Assembly (NCBI RefSeq): GCF_916618745.1
Contig: NZ_OU745373.1
Coordinates: 1,998,501-2,062,500, forward strand
Length of the DNA stretch: 64,000 nt
Direction of reading: 5' to 3'
Source of the DNA: Cardiobacterium sp. Marseille-Q4385
GTDB lineage: Bacteria; Pseudomonadota; Gammaproteobacteria; Cardiobacteriales; Cardiobacteriaceae
Shown: one piece after another, positions 15,242 through 23,553 of the stretch
Layout of the letters: each line of letters begins with the position of its first letter
Position numbering within the stretch: position 1 is the stretch's first letter
Notes under the pieces: model-generated
The model's input: only the letters and a program-made list of their open reading frames with translations
What the model was told of the DNA's origin: nothing
Databases searched by the model: none
Position numbers and translations under genes: made by a program

Positions 15242-18200
15242 ATGACCTACACCGCCCTGCACAACCACAGCGAATACTCCCTCACCGACAGCATCCTGCG
15301 CATCGAAGACATCGTTGCCTTCGCCAAAGCGCAGGGGGCGGAAGCCGTCGCGCTCACCGACCGCAACAACCTCTACGGCGCGCTCAAACTCTACAAAAAA
15401 GCGCGGGCGGCGGGCATCAAGCCTGTCATCGGCTGCGACCTCACCATTCGGGATGCCGACGGCAGCGACAACCAGCTCGTCCTTCTTGCGCAGGATCACG
15501 CGGGCTTCATCCACCTCTGCGAACTCGTCAGCGCCGCCTACCAATACGACCAAGATACGCAGGGCATCGCCGTGCACATCGACCGCCTCACCGCCGAACA
15601 ATGCAGCGGCCTCATCGCGCTTTCCGGCGGCCTTTCCGGCGATCTTGGCCGCTTCCTGCGCCGCAACGATCTCGCCGCTGCCGAAGCCCGCGCCACACAC
15701 TGGCAGCGCATCTTCCCTGACCGTTACTACCTGCAAATCGCCCGCCACGGCGAAGCGGGCGAGGCGGAATATGAAGAACTCTGCCGGACGCTGGCGGGCA
15801 AACTCGGCCTCGCGGCGGTCGCAACCAACCTCGCCTGCTTCGTGAATGCGGACGACTACGACAACCACGACATCCGCGTCTGCATCAGCGGCGGCTGGCA
15901 GCGCAGCGACGCCAAACGCCCGCACGACTACAACCGCCGCAACCACCTCAGCACCAACGACGAAATGGCGGAACGCTTTCATGATGCCCCCGAACTGCTC
16001 GCCAACAGCAACGCCATCGCCACCAGATGCAACCTCGAACTCACCCTCGGCAAAAACTACCTGCCCGACTTCCCGCTGCCGCAAGGGGTGGCCATTGAAA
16101 CCCACCTCATCGAACAGGCAAAAAGCGGCCTCGAAGCGCGTCTCGCAAAACTCTTCCCCGACCCTGCCACGCGCGCGGAAAAACGCCCGCCCTACGACGC
16201 CCGTCTTGACATCGAACTCGGCGTCATCAACCAAATGGGCTTCCCCGGCTATTTCCTCATCGTCGCCGACTTCATCCAGTGGGCGAAAGACCAGCACATC
16301 CCCGTCGGCCCCGGGCGCGGCTCCGGTGCCGGCTCCCTCGTCGCCTACGCCCTGAAAATCACCGACCTCGACCCGCTCGCCTACGACCTCTTCTTCGAAC
16401 GCTTCCTGAACCCCGAACGCGTCTCCATGCCTGACTTCGACGTGGATTTCTGCATGGAACGCCGCGACGAAGTCATCGAATACGTCTCGAAAAAATACGG
16501 TGCACAACGCGTCTCGCAAATCGCCACCCACGGCACCATGGCCGCCAAAGCCGTGCTGCGCGACGTCGGGCGCGTCCTCGGCATCCCCTATCCCACCGTG
16601 GACCGCCTTGTCGCCACCGTCCCGCCCGTCCTCGGCGTTACCCTGCCCGATGCCCTCGGCCAGAGCGCCAAAAGCAAAGACAAGCCCGAACTGCGCTCAG
16701 ACGCCATGCAGGACATCTACAACACAGACGAAGACATGCGCGAAATCATCGACATCAGCCTCGCCCTCGAAGGCCTGACGCGCAACGTCGGCAAACACGC
16801 GGGCGGCGTCGTCATCGCCCCAACCAAACTCACCGACTTCTCGGCGCTCTACAGCGAAAGCGCGGGCGCGGCGATCGCCACCCAATTCGACAAAGACGAC
16901 ATCGAAGCCGTCGGCCTCGTCAAATTCGACTTCCTCGGCCTGCGCACCCTTACCGTCATCGACTGGGCGCTTGACCACATCAACCGCCGCCGCGCCCGCG
17001 AAGGCGAGCCGCCGCTGGACATCAGCACCCTGCCGCTGGACGACCCCGCTACCTACAAACTGCTGCAATCCACCCACACCACCGCCGTCTTCCAGCTTGA
17101 ATCCAGCGGCATGAAAGAACTCATCCGCAAACTCAAACCCGACACCTTCGAAGACATCATCGCCCTCGTCGCCCTCTTCCGCCCCGGCCCGCTCGGCTCC
17201 GGCATGGTGGACGACTTCATCAACCGCAAACACGGCCTCGCCGAAGTCGAATACCCGCACCCCGACCTCGAAAACATCCTGAAAACCACCTACGGCGTGA
17301 TGGTTTACCAAGAACAAGTCATGCAAGTCGCGCAAAAACTCGCCAACTACAGCCTCGGCGAAGCGGACAACCTGCGCCGCGCGATGGGCAAAAAGAAAGC
17401 CGAAGAAATGGCGCGCAACAAAAACATCTTCGTCAGCCGCGCCGTCGAACGCGGCGTGCCGGAAAAACAGGCGACCGACATCTTCGACCTCATGGCCAAA
17501 TTCGCCGAATACGGCTTCAACAAATCACACAGCGCCGCCTACGCCCTGCTTTCCTACCAGACCGCCTGGCTCAAAGCACACTACCCCGCCGAACTCATGG
17601 CAGCCGTGCTCACCTCCGAAATCGAAAAAATCGACAAAATCGTGCGCTTCACCAACGAAGCGCGCGACATGGGCCTCACCGTCATCCCGCCCTGCATCAA
17701 CCGCTCCCAATACGCCTTCACCGTCAGCGACAAAGGCGAAATCATCTATGGCCTCGGCGGCGTCAAAGGCGTGGGCGAAGCCGCCATCCACATCCTCCTC
17801 GAAGAACGCGAAAAACACGGCGACTACACCTCGCTCGAAGACCTCTGCCGTCGCCTCGATCTCAAAAAACTCAACCGTAAAACCCTGGAAACCCTCATCT
17901 GCGCCGGTGCCTTCGACAACATCGAACCCAACCGGGGCGCGCTCTTTGCCGCCGTCGAACAAGCCATCCGCCTTGCCGAACAGCACCACCGCAACCGCGA
18001 CCAGGGTCAGGGCGACATGTTCGGCCTCTTCGGCAGCGACGACACCCCGCCCGGCCTCATCCTCAACCCCGCCGAACGCTGGGAACTGCGCGACACCCTC
18101 ACCGCCGAAAAACAAACCCTCGGCCTCTACCTCAGCGCCCACCCCATCGACGAAGCGCGCGACACCCTGCTGCAAATCAGCCGGGGCAAAACCATCGCCG

Positions 18201-18766
18201 CCCTGCAAGAAAACATGGAAAACTGGCAACGGCCAACCCGACGGGGTGACGCCATCGAAGTCCTGCTCACCGGCGTCGTCATCGAAGCACGACACATGAC
18301 CAGCAAAAAAAACGGCAGCCCAATGGCGTTCATTACTCTGGACGACCGCAGCGCGCGCCAGGAAATCGGCGTCTTCGGCGAAGCGGCAGAAAAATACCGC
18401 GAGCTTTGCCAAAACGACAACATCCTCATCATCCGGGGCAAAGCCGACTACAACCCCTACAAAGAAGAATGGCGCATCAACGCCGACGCCATCTACGACT
18501 ACTACGAAGCGCGCTACAGCCTGCTGCAAAAACTCGACATCCACCTGAACGCCGCCGACGTCAACCGCGACACCTGGCAACAACTCAAAACCGCGCTCGA
18601 CCCGCTTGCCGATAAACAGGGCGTGCGCATCAGCATCACCCTGCACGCGGACGACATCCACGCCAAAGGCAGCCTGCACCTGCCCGCGCACTACCGCATC
18701 GGCCACGAACAAATGCAGCACCTGAACGCCTTACTGAACCACCCGCCGATGCAGCGGCATTACTGA
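15242..18766 (+). CDS. dnaE: DNA polymerase III alpha subunit DnaE
   Basis: Catalytic subunit of the replicative polymerase. It has 1174 residues, close to the 1160 of E. coli. An N-terminal PHP domain begins ALHNHSEYSLTDS (residues ~4-16). The polymerase palm carries the acidic motif PDFDVDF around residues 396-402. Helix-hairpin-helix elements lie near 835-900 and an OB fold near 1010-1080. The segment after the OB fold should bind the clamp and tau. No frameshift or missing catalytic motif is seen. Confidence 0.98.
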   Translation: MTYTALHNHSEYSLTDSILRIEDIVAFAKAQGAEAVALTDRNNLYGALKLYKKARAAGIKPVIGCDLTIRDADGSDNQLVLLAQDHAGFIHLCELVSAAYQYDQDTQGIAVHIDRLTAEQCSGLIALSGGLSGDLGRFLRRNDLAAAEARATHWQRIFPDRYYLQIARHGEAGEAEYEELCRTLAGKLGLAAVATNLACFVNADDYDNHDIRVCISGGWQRSDAKRPHDYNRRNHLSTNDEMAERFHDAPELLANSNAIATRCNLELTLGKNYLPDFPLPQGVAIETHLIEQAKSGLEARLAKLFPDPATRAEKRPPYDARLDIELGVINQMGFPGYFLIVADFIQWAKDQHIPVGPGRGSGAGSLVAYALKITDLDPLAYDLFFERFLNPERVSMPDFDVDFCMERRDEVIEYVSKKYGAQRVSQIATHGTMAAKAVLRDVGRVLGIPYPTVDRLVATVPPVLGVTLPDALGQSAKSKDKPELRSDAMQDIYNTDEDMREIIDISLALEGLTRNVGKHAGGVVIAPTKLTDFSALYSESAGAAIATQFDKDDIEAVGLVKFDFLGLRTLTVIDWALDHINRRRAREGEPPLDISTLPLDDPATYKLLQSTHTTAVFQLESSGMKELIRKLKPDTFEDIIALVALFRPGPLGSGMVDDFINRKHGLAEVEYPHPDLENILKTTYGVMVYQEQVMQVAQKLANYSLGEADNLRRAMGKKKAEEMARNKNIFVSRAVERGVPEKQATDIFDLMAKFAEYGFNKSHSAAYALLSYQTAWLKAHYPAELMAAVLTSEIEKIDKIVRFTNEARDMGLTVIPPCINRSQYAFTVSDKGEIIYGLGGVKGVGEAAIHILLEEREKHGDYTSLEDLCRRLDLKKLNRKTLETLICAGAFDNIEPNRGALFAAVEQAIRLAEQHHRNRDQGQGDMFGLFGSDDTPPGLILNPAERWELRDTLTAEKQTLGLYLSAHPIDEARDTLLQISRGKTIAALQENMENWQRPTRRGDAIEVLLTGVVIEARHMTSKKNGSPMAFITLDDRSARQEIGVFGEAAEKYRELCQNDNILIIRGKADYNPYKEEWRINADAIYDYYEARYSLLQKLDIHLNAADVNRDTWQQLKTALDPLADKQGVRISITLHADDIHAKGSLHLPAHYRIGHEQMQHLNALLNHPPMQRHY

Positions 18767-18841
18767 AACAAGCGCAGGACGAACGCAGGGCGGGCTTCAG
18801 CCCGCCAAAAACAAACCCCGCAGCGACAAAATCCCGCAACC

Positions 18842-18880
18842 ATCCCGCTTGGCGGGGTCAGAATTTACCTCGCTTGGCGG
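18842..18880 (+). repeat. REP-like pair at 25-base period
   Basis: ATCCCGCTTGGCGG and TCGCTTGGCGG are joined by GGTCAGAATTTACC, a variant of the CCAGTATTTAC linker found elsewhere. The two cores start 25 bases apart. Confidence 0.7.
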
Positions 18881-18920
18881 CTTTTGCAGACAGCACGGCG
18901 ACGCAACGACAGCAGAAAAA

Positions 18921-18946
18921 CGTAGAGACGCTGCCTGCAACGTCTC
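18921..18946. repeat. Palindromic repeat, copy 1
   Basis: GTAGAGACGCTGCC followed by TGCAACGTCTC forms a long hairpin with one mismatched pair. The second copy at 19270 is a perfect palindrome. Both copies are preceded by a run of A and by a REP-like core, so a longer composite unit may have been duplicated. Confidence 0.65.
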
Positions 18947-19045
18947 AAAAAACAAGAAGCCCGTGGTTATCCCGCTTGACGGCTGCCCGCGAGGCCAGTG
19001 TTCGCCCCGCCTAGCGTGCACCAAATCCTGAACCTTGTACGGAAA

Positions 19046-19092
19046 GAATCCCTTCCCCCGCTTGCGGGGGAAGGTGGCCGAAGGCCGGAAGG
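19046..19092. repeat. C/G-rich hairpin repeat
   Basis: CCTTCCCCCGC and GCGGGGGAAGG pair closely, followed by GTGGCCGAAGGCCGG and a G run. The same arrangement, inverted, is found at 57964-58020. Related copies lie at 9798 and 38728. Confidence 0.7.
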
Positions 19093-19100
19093 GGGAATAC

Positions 19101-19232
19101 AAACCCAGCGTTTATCCTGCCTGGCGGCCACTCACAAACCCAGCATTTATCCCGCTTGGCGGCCGCCCCAAAACCCAGCATTCATCCCGCTTGGCGGCCA
19201 TCCACAAACCCAGTAATTATCCCGCTTGGCGG
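19101..19232 (+). repeat. REP-like tandem array, four units at exactly 35 bases
   Basis: Units start at 19101, 19136, 19171 and 19206. Each opens with AAACCCAG and contains TATCCCGCTTGGCGG or a close variant such as CCTGCCTGGCGG. The period is 35 bases instead of the 25 seen in other arrays. The spacer parts differ slightly between units. Confidence 0.85.
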
Positions 19233-19269
19233 TTTCCACTAGCACGATGATGCTACGCAGAAAGGAAAA

Positions 19270-19295
19270 CGTAGAGACGTTGCCTGCAACGTCTC
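19270..19295. repeat. Palindromic repeat, copy 2
   Basis: GAGACGTTGC and GCAACGTCTC form a perfect 10-base inverted repeat with a CT centre. It is nearly identical to the copy at 18921 and is likewise preceded by AAAACGTA. Confidence 0.7.
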
Positions 19296-19321
19296 CAGCC
19301 AAAATTTCCGAAGCCCGCATT

Positions 19322-19363
19322 GATCTCGCTTGACGCGGGTCCAGTATTGACGCCGCTTGGCGG
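19322..19363 (+). repeat. REP-like pair
   Basis: A degenerate CGCTTGACGCGG core is followed by TCCAGTATTGACG and a full CCGCTTGGCGG core. It lies directly upstream of the FmdE-like gene. Confidence 0.65.
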
Positions 19364-19403
19364 CGATACAATCCCCCTCCTTTTCCATCACCACGGAGCC
19401 ACC

Positions 19404-20018
19404 ATGACCGAAACCTTCCCCGCCTTCTTCGCTGCCGCCCCGACCCTGCGCGTGCGTGACCCGCTTGCCGCTTTCCTCGGCGCCGCCCAGGACGGTATCC
19501 TTGAATACCACTACGCCGATGCAGTGCGTCTTGCCGGGCATTCCTGCCCCACCGTCGCCGGTGCCTATCTGCTCACCCGGCGCGGCCTGCGCGCCCTCTA
19601 TGGCGACACTTTGCCCGAGCGCGGCGGCATTGCCGTGCAGATGCGCGACAGCCGTGATAGCGGCACAACGGGCGTTATCGCTGCCGTCGCTACCCTGCTC
19701 GCCGGTGCGGCAGCGGAAACCGGCTTTGGCGGCATTGGCCCTGCCGCCCGCTTTACCCGTCGCGACCTGCTGGATTACGACGCCCCCATCCGTGGCCTGA
19801 TGGCCCTGCGCCGCCTTGATAACGGCGCCAGCGTCGAACTCGAACTCAACGCCGCCGTCGTGCCCTTCCCGGCGGAAATGCAAAGCCTGATGCCGAAAGC
19901 CGTCAGCGGGCAGGCAACGCCGGACGAACTCGCCCGCTTCGGCGAACTGTGGCAGGGACGCGTGCGTGCCATGCTGCTTGAGCACGCCGATGATCCCGAA
20001 CTCCTGCAAATCCTCTGA
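19404..20018 (+). CDS. FmdE-like domain protein
   Basis: Protein of 204 residues resembling the FmdE family (named after a subunit of formylmethanofuran dehydrogenase). The diagnostic motif is GHSCPTVAGAYL near residues 46-57, with a putative metal-binding His and Cys. Nothing else here suggests methanofuran metabolism, so the family name should not be taken as function. In other bacteria such proteins sometimes accompany molybdenum or metal metabolism; no such neighbour is present. The ATG at 19404 follows GGAG by seven bases. Confidence 0.65.
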   Translation: MTETFPAFFAAAPTLRVRDPLAAFLGAAQDGILEYHYADAVRLAGHSCPTVAGAYLLTRRGLRALYGDTLPERGGIAVQMRDSRDSGTTGVIAAVATLLAGAAAETGFGGIGPAARFTRRDLLDYDAPIRGLMALRRLDNGASVELELNAAVVPFPAEMQSLMPKAVSGQATPDELARFGELWQGRVRAMLLEHADDPELLQIL

Positions 20019-20045
20019 ACCTTCGCGCCATCTGCCGCCAGCGCA

Positions 20046-20080
20046 TAAAAAAACGTGCCGGAAATCCGGCACGTTTTTTA
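20046..20080. terminator. Bidirectional terminator between the FmdE-like gene and hemJ
   Basis: ACGTGCCGG and CCGGCACGT pair around AAAT, with A and T runs on both sides. It should end transcription of both convergent genes. Confidence 0.9.
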
Positions 20081-20094
20081 ACAAGCATCCGTTC

Positions 20095-20532
20095 TCAAAA
20101 CGGCTTCAAACTGGCAAGCAGCACAATGCCAATCAGCGCCAGGCTCGGCACCTCGTTGAAATAGCGGTAGAACACATGATTGCGGCGGTTTTGCCCGGCG
20201 GCAAACGCGCGGTTCATCCGTCCGCAGACAAATTGATACACGACCAGCCCGGCGACCAGCAGCAACTTCGCATGCAGCCAACCCTGTCCTTTCAGGAAGG
20301 CCCAGCCGCCCGCCCACAAGAGCAGACCACCGAAAACCAGCGTAAAGCCCATGCCGATATGGCCGATGATATAAAGCTTGCGCTCCATCACGCAGAAGCG
20401 CCGCATCGACGCCGTATCCCCCTCGCTCTGCGCCATCGCGTGATACACATACAGACGCGGCAGATAAAACAGCTCCGCAAACCAGCACACCGCGCCGATA
20501 ATATGCAGCGCCTTCCAGGTCAAATAAATCAT
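20095..20532 (-). CDS. hemJ: Protoporphyrinogen IX oxidase HemJ
   Basis: Membrane enzyme that oxidises protoporphyrinogen IX to protoporphyrin IX in heme synthesis. It has 145 residues with four membrane helices. The conserved His10 lies in LHIIGAVCWFAELFYLPRL, and the Arg/Tyr-rich end RYFNEVPSLALIGIVLL matches the family. It is read alone, leftward, into the shared terminator. Confidence 0.92.
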   Translation of the reverse strand: MIYLTWKALHIIGAVCWFAELFYLPRLYVYHAMAQSEGDTASMRRFCVMERKLYIIGHIGMGFTLVFGGLLLWAGGWAFLKGQGWLHAKLLLVAGLVVYQFVCGRMNRAFAAGQNRRNHVFYRYFNEVPSLALIGIVLLASLKPF

Positions 20533-20637
20533 AAAAGCCTCATGGATGAAGTTATAGAAAGGCGCGCAGTGTAACCCTGCCCGTTGCCATAAAGAAGCCG
20601 CGTTACAATACCGCCCGTTCCCCTAACCATTACCCCC

Positions 20638-21756
20638 ATGCACCACAACTACCTCCCCCCGAAAACCGCCAAAATCGCCGTCGGCATCTCCGGCGGCGTA
20701 GATTCCTCCGTCACCGCTTACCTGCTCAAAGAAGCGGGCTACGACATCTTCGGCATCATCATGAAAAACTGGGAAGAGACATATAGCAGCGGCTACTGCA
20801 CCCTCGAAGAAGACCTGGAAGACGCCCGCGACATCTGCGAAACCATCGGCATCCCGCTTTACACCGTGAACTTCGTCGCCGAATACCACGAGCGCGTCTT
20901 CAAACACTTCCTCGCCGAATACCAGGCCGGGCGCACGCCGAACCCGGACGTCCTCTGCAACCGCGAAATCAAATTCGCCGAACTCGCCCATTATGCCGCT
21001 GCTCACGGCGCTGACTACCTCGCGACCGGGCACTACGCGCGGCGCGGCGAACACGCGGGTGCCCCCGCCCTCTACAAAGGCGTAGACGGCAGCAAAGACC
21101 AAAGCTACTTCCTGAGCCAAATCACCCCCGGCCAACTCGCGCGCGCCATCTTCCCGCTCGGCGGCCTCGCCAAAAGCGAAGTGCGCCGCATCGCCGAACA
21201 AGCCGGACTCGTCACCTACGACAAAAAAGACTCCACCGGCATCTGCTTCATCGGCGAGCGCCCCTTCCGCGACTTCCTCAGCACCTACCTGCCGACCAAG
21301 CCCGGCAAAATCATCACCGTACAAGGCGCATGGATCGGCGAACACATCGGCCTGATGTACTACACCATCGGCCAGCGGCAGGGGCTGGGCATCGGCGGCG
21401 TCGCTGGCGCCAGCGAAGAACCGTGGTACGTCCTCGACAAAAACCTGGCCGACAACACCCTCATCGTCGGCCAGGGCGAACACCCGCTGCTCTACCACCA
21501 GGCACTGACTGCCCGCCAACTCTCCTGGCTGAACGAAGCGCCGCAAGAAAACCACATCTACACCGCCAAAACCCGCTACCGCCAGGAAGACCAACCCTGC
21601 CGCATCCAGTGGCGCGGCGACGACGAAATCCACGTCGCCTTCGCCCAGCCACAACGCGCCGTCACCCCCGGCCAATACCTCGTCCTCTATGATGGCGACC
21701 GCTGCCTCGGCGGCGGCGTCATCGAAGCCCGCCACCAGACCGCAGAAACCCCATGA
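20638..21756 (+). CDS. mnmA: tRNA-specific 2-thiouridylase MnmA
   Basis: Adds sulfur to uridine 34 of tRNA-Lys, -Glu and -Gln. It has 372 residues. The ATP-pyrophosphatase loop is GISGGVDSSV at 16-25. The two catalytic cysteines are Cys107 (NPDVLCNREIKF) and Cys203 (TGICFIGER). It overlaps hflD by 4 bases, the same neighbour as in E. coli. Confidence 0.97.
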   Translation: MHHNYLPPKTAKIAVGISGGVDSSVTAYLLKEAGYDIFGIIMKNWEETYSSGYCTLEEDLEDARDICETIGIPLYTVNFVAEYHERVFKHFLAEYQAGRTPNPDVLCNREIKFAELAHYAAAHGADYLATGHYARRGEHAGAPALYKGVDGSKDQSYFLSQITPGQLARAIFPLGGLAKSEVRRIAEQAGLVTYDKKDSTGICFIGERPFRDFLSTYLPTKPGKIITVQGAWIGEHIGLMYYTIGQRQGLGIGGVAGASEEPWYVLDKNLADNTLIVGQGEHPLLYHQALTARQLSWLNEAPQENHIYTAKTRYRQEDQPCRIQWRGDDEIHVAFAQPQRAVTPGQYLVLYDGDRCLGGGVIEARHQTAETP

Positions 21757-22367
21757 AGCACACCGACACCGAAGCCCAGGCCTGGGCACTTGCCGCCCTT
21801 TTCCTCGCCATTGACCGCCTGCGTGCCGCTGCCGAGCGTGGCGAGATTGATGACGCTGCCGAACTCACCCTCATCCCCAGCCTGCTGCGCACGAACGCCG
21901 CCGACATCGCCGACTACTACGGCGAACCGCATGACCCGCTCACGCGTGGCCGCGACGCCTTCCTGCGCGTCTTTAACGGCAAAAACGACCAGCAGGGCCT
22001 GCGCTACAGCGCACAAATCCTGCACGTCGAAAAACGCCTCGCCAAGAATCCCGCCCTGATGGCACTGCTGCAGACCCGCCTGCAAGACGCGCGCCGCCAG
22101 GCCGAACACTTCCCGCCGAACCATCCCAACCTCCTCGCCGGCCTCGCCACCACCTATCAGGACACCGCGAGCCAGGCAGCGGGGAAAATCATGGTCATCG
22201 GCCGCCCCGAATACCTCCAGCAAACAGAAACCATCAACCGCGTCCGCACCTTGCTCCTCTGCGGCGTCCGCGCCGCCAGCCTGTGGCGCGCCTACGGCGG
22301 CAACCGCTGGAACCTCCTCTTCGCGCGGCGCAAACTGGAAGAGGCCCTGCGCGGGCTGGCATTCTGA
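21753..22367 (+). CDS. hflD: High-frequency lysogenization protein HflD homolog
   Basis: Mostly helical peripheral membrane protein of 204 residues. In E. coli it binds phage lambda CII and affects lysogeny; its general role is unclear. Family marks are the N-terminal AQAWALAALFLAID and the C-terminal QTETINRVRTLLLCGVRAASLWRA. Translational coupling to mnmA (ATGA overlap) matches the enterobacterial arrangement. Confidence 0.92.
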   Translation: MKHTDTEAQAWALAALFLAIDRLRAAAERGEIDDAAELTLIPSLLRTNAADIADYYGEPHDPLTRGRDAFLRVFNGKNDQQGLRYSAQILHVEKRLAKNPALMALLQTRLQDARRQAEHFPPNHPNLLAGLATTYQDTASQAAGKIMVIGRPEYLQQTETINRVRTLLLCGVRAASLWRAYGGNRWNLLFARRKLEEALRGLAF

Positions 22368-22382
22368 CGGCCTGCACACAGC

Positions 22383-22417
22383 AAAAGCCCCTCCCCATTA
22401 TTGGGGAGGGGCTTTTT
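22383..22417. terminator. Bidirectional terminator between hflD and the hydrolase operon
   Basis: AAGCCCCTCCCC pairs with GGGGAGGGGCTT around TATT-like loop bases, followed by six T. It can serve both convergent units. A REP-like copy (ATCCCGTCTGGCGG, 22418-22432) abuts it. Confidence 0.9.
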
Positions 22418-22433
22418 TATCCCGTCTGGCGGT

Positions 22434-23540
22434 TTAATCCAGCCCTTTTTCGTGCAGCCAGTGCGCGATGTGGTCGGCGACTTGTGCGTTATTCAGGTCG
22501 CTGAACAGGAAGTGGGTGTTGCCCTTGATGCCGACTTTCGGCAGGTGGACGAGTTCGGCCTTGCCGCCGTGTTTGTTGACCGTATCGACGAACTGCTGCG
22601 CCATTTTCATGCGGATATGCCATTGCTCGCCGCCCTGCGTGCCGTCGAGGTGGTCGGGAATAAAGTCGCCAAAGTAGATGACGATAGGGATGCGGGTCAG
22701 TTTGGCGAATTGTTCCGGTGGCACGGCGAGCGGGGAAACGTCGCCGAATTTACTTTCCAGTTTCGGTGGTGCTTCGCCCTCAGGAAAGTAGAAGGCGCCC
22801 GGCTCGATAGCGATGATGCCTTGTACCTTGTCGCTTGCCATTGCCGTCGTCCAGCCGATGATGCCGCCTGCCGAATGGGTCACGAATACGCCGCCGCCGG
22901 TTTTGGCGAAGAGTTGGCTCATGCTGTCGGTAATCACGCCAACGTCGAAGCTGCCGGTGTCCGGCGTCATCATGCGGAAGAATTGTGCTTGCGCCGCCGG
23001 GTCTTTGGGGAAAGCGACGCCGTCGTTCATGTTGGGGTAGACGCCGATGCGGAATTGCGCGTACCAGAACTGGTCGTCCGGTGTCGCGCTCAGTTCGGCG
23101 GCGACGGTGCTTTGTCCCGCCTGCCCGCGTCGCGGCTGATCAACGAGATAGACGGGGTAGTGTTTGCGCAGGAAGAGTTCGTTGAAGCCGGCTCTGCCAT
23201 CCGGCGTGGTCATCCAGCCGCGTGCCGACTGGCCGTAGCCGTGCAGGAAGACGAGCGGCGTTTTTTTGGCGTCGACCGGGATTTGGTAGAAGACGCTGGC
23301 GTGGTCGCCGTGCAGGGTCATGCCGCCGGCGGCCACAGCGGCTTTATGCGCGTCCCAGAATGCCCCGCCGCTGCGCTTGGCAATGCTTTCGGGAATCGGG
23401 GTGTAGCTGCCCGGCGAGGTTTTGACGGTGCCGCCAATGGCAAAGCTGCCCTGTTCGGCAAGGGTGAGCGGTGCGGCGGTGGCTTGGATAGCGAAGCCGA
23501 TAGCGGCAATGGCGGCGAGGAGGGCGGTTTTGGGCTTCAT
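22434..23540 (-). CDS. Exported alpha/beta hydrolase
   Basis: Predicted secreted serine hydrolase of 368 residues. The signal peptide is MKPKTALLAAIAAIGF onward, cleaved near ATAA (~23). The oxyanion segment is FLHGYGQSARGW, and the nucleophile elbow is HSAGG with serine in G/H-x-S-x-G form. The acid and histidine are likely in YFGDFIPDH and KGNTHFLF. It is the last gene of a leftward block of related exported hydrolases and follows the carboxylesterase by 13 bases. Substrate unknown. Confidence 0.82.
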   Translation of the reverse strand: MKPKTALLAAIAAIGFAIQATAAPLTLAEQGSFAIGGTVKTSPGSYTPIPESIAKRSGGAFWDAHKAAVAAGGMTLHGDHASVFYQIPVDAKKTPLVFLHGYGQSARGWMTTPDGRAGFNELFLRKHYPVYLVDQPRRGQAGQSTVAAELSATPDDQFWYAQFRIGVYPNMNDGVAFPKDPAAQAQFFRMMTPDTGSFDVGVITDSMSQLFAKTGGGVFVTHSAGGIIGWTTAMASDKVQGIIAIEPGAFYFPEGEAPPKLESKFGDVSPLAVPPEQFAKLTRIPIVIYFGDFIPDHLDGTQGGEQWHIRMKMAQQFVDTVNKHGGKAELVHLPKVGIKGNTHFLFSDLNNAQVADHIAHWLHEKGLD

Positions 23541-23553
23541 GGTTTTTCCTTGC

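Larger units (their letters stand above)
18767..19403. other. Gene-free, repeat-rich gap of 637 bases
   Basis: No open frame here looks like a gene. The stretch is packed with short repeats: REP-like copies near 18842, 18967, 19101 and 19322, two copies of a long palindrome at 18921 and 19270, and a C/G hairpin repeat at 19046. It separates dnaE from the FmdE-like gene. GGAG seven bases before 19404 is the ribosome site of the next gene. Confidence 0.7.

Noticed and set aside
13296..19403. Genomic island around the CRISPR array and repeats
   Set aside because: No integrase, transposase, direct repeats at the edges or tRNA attachment site; flanking genes are housekeeping.
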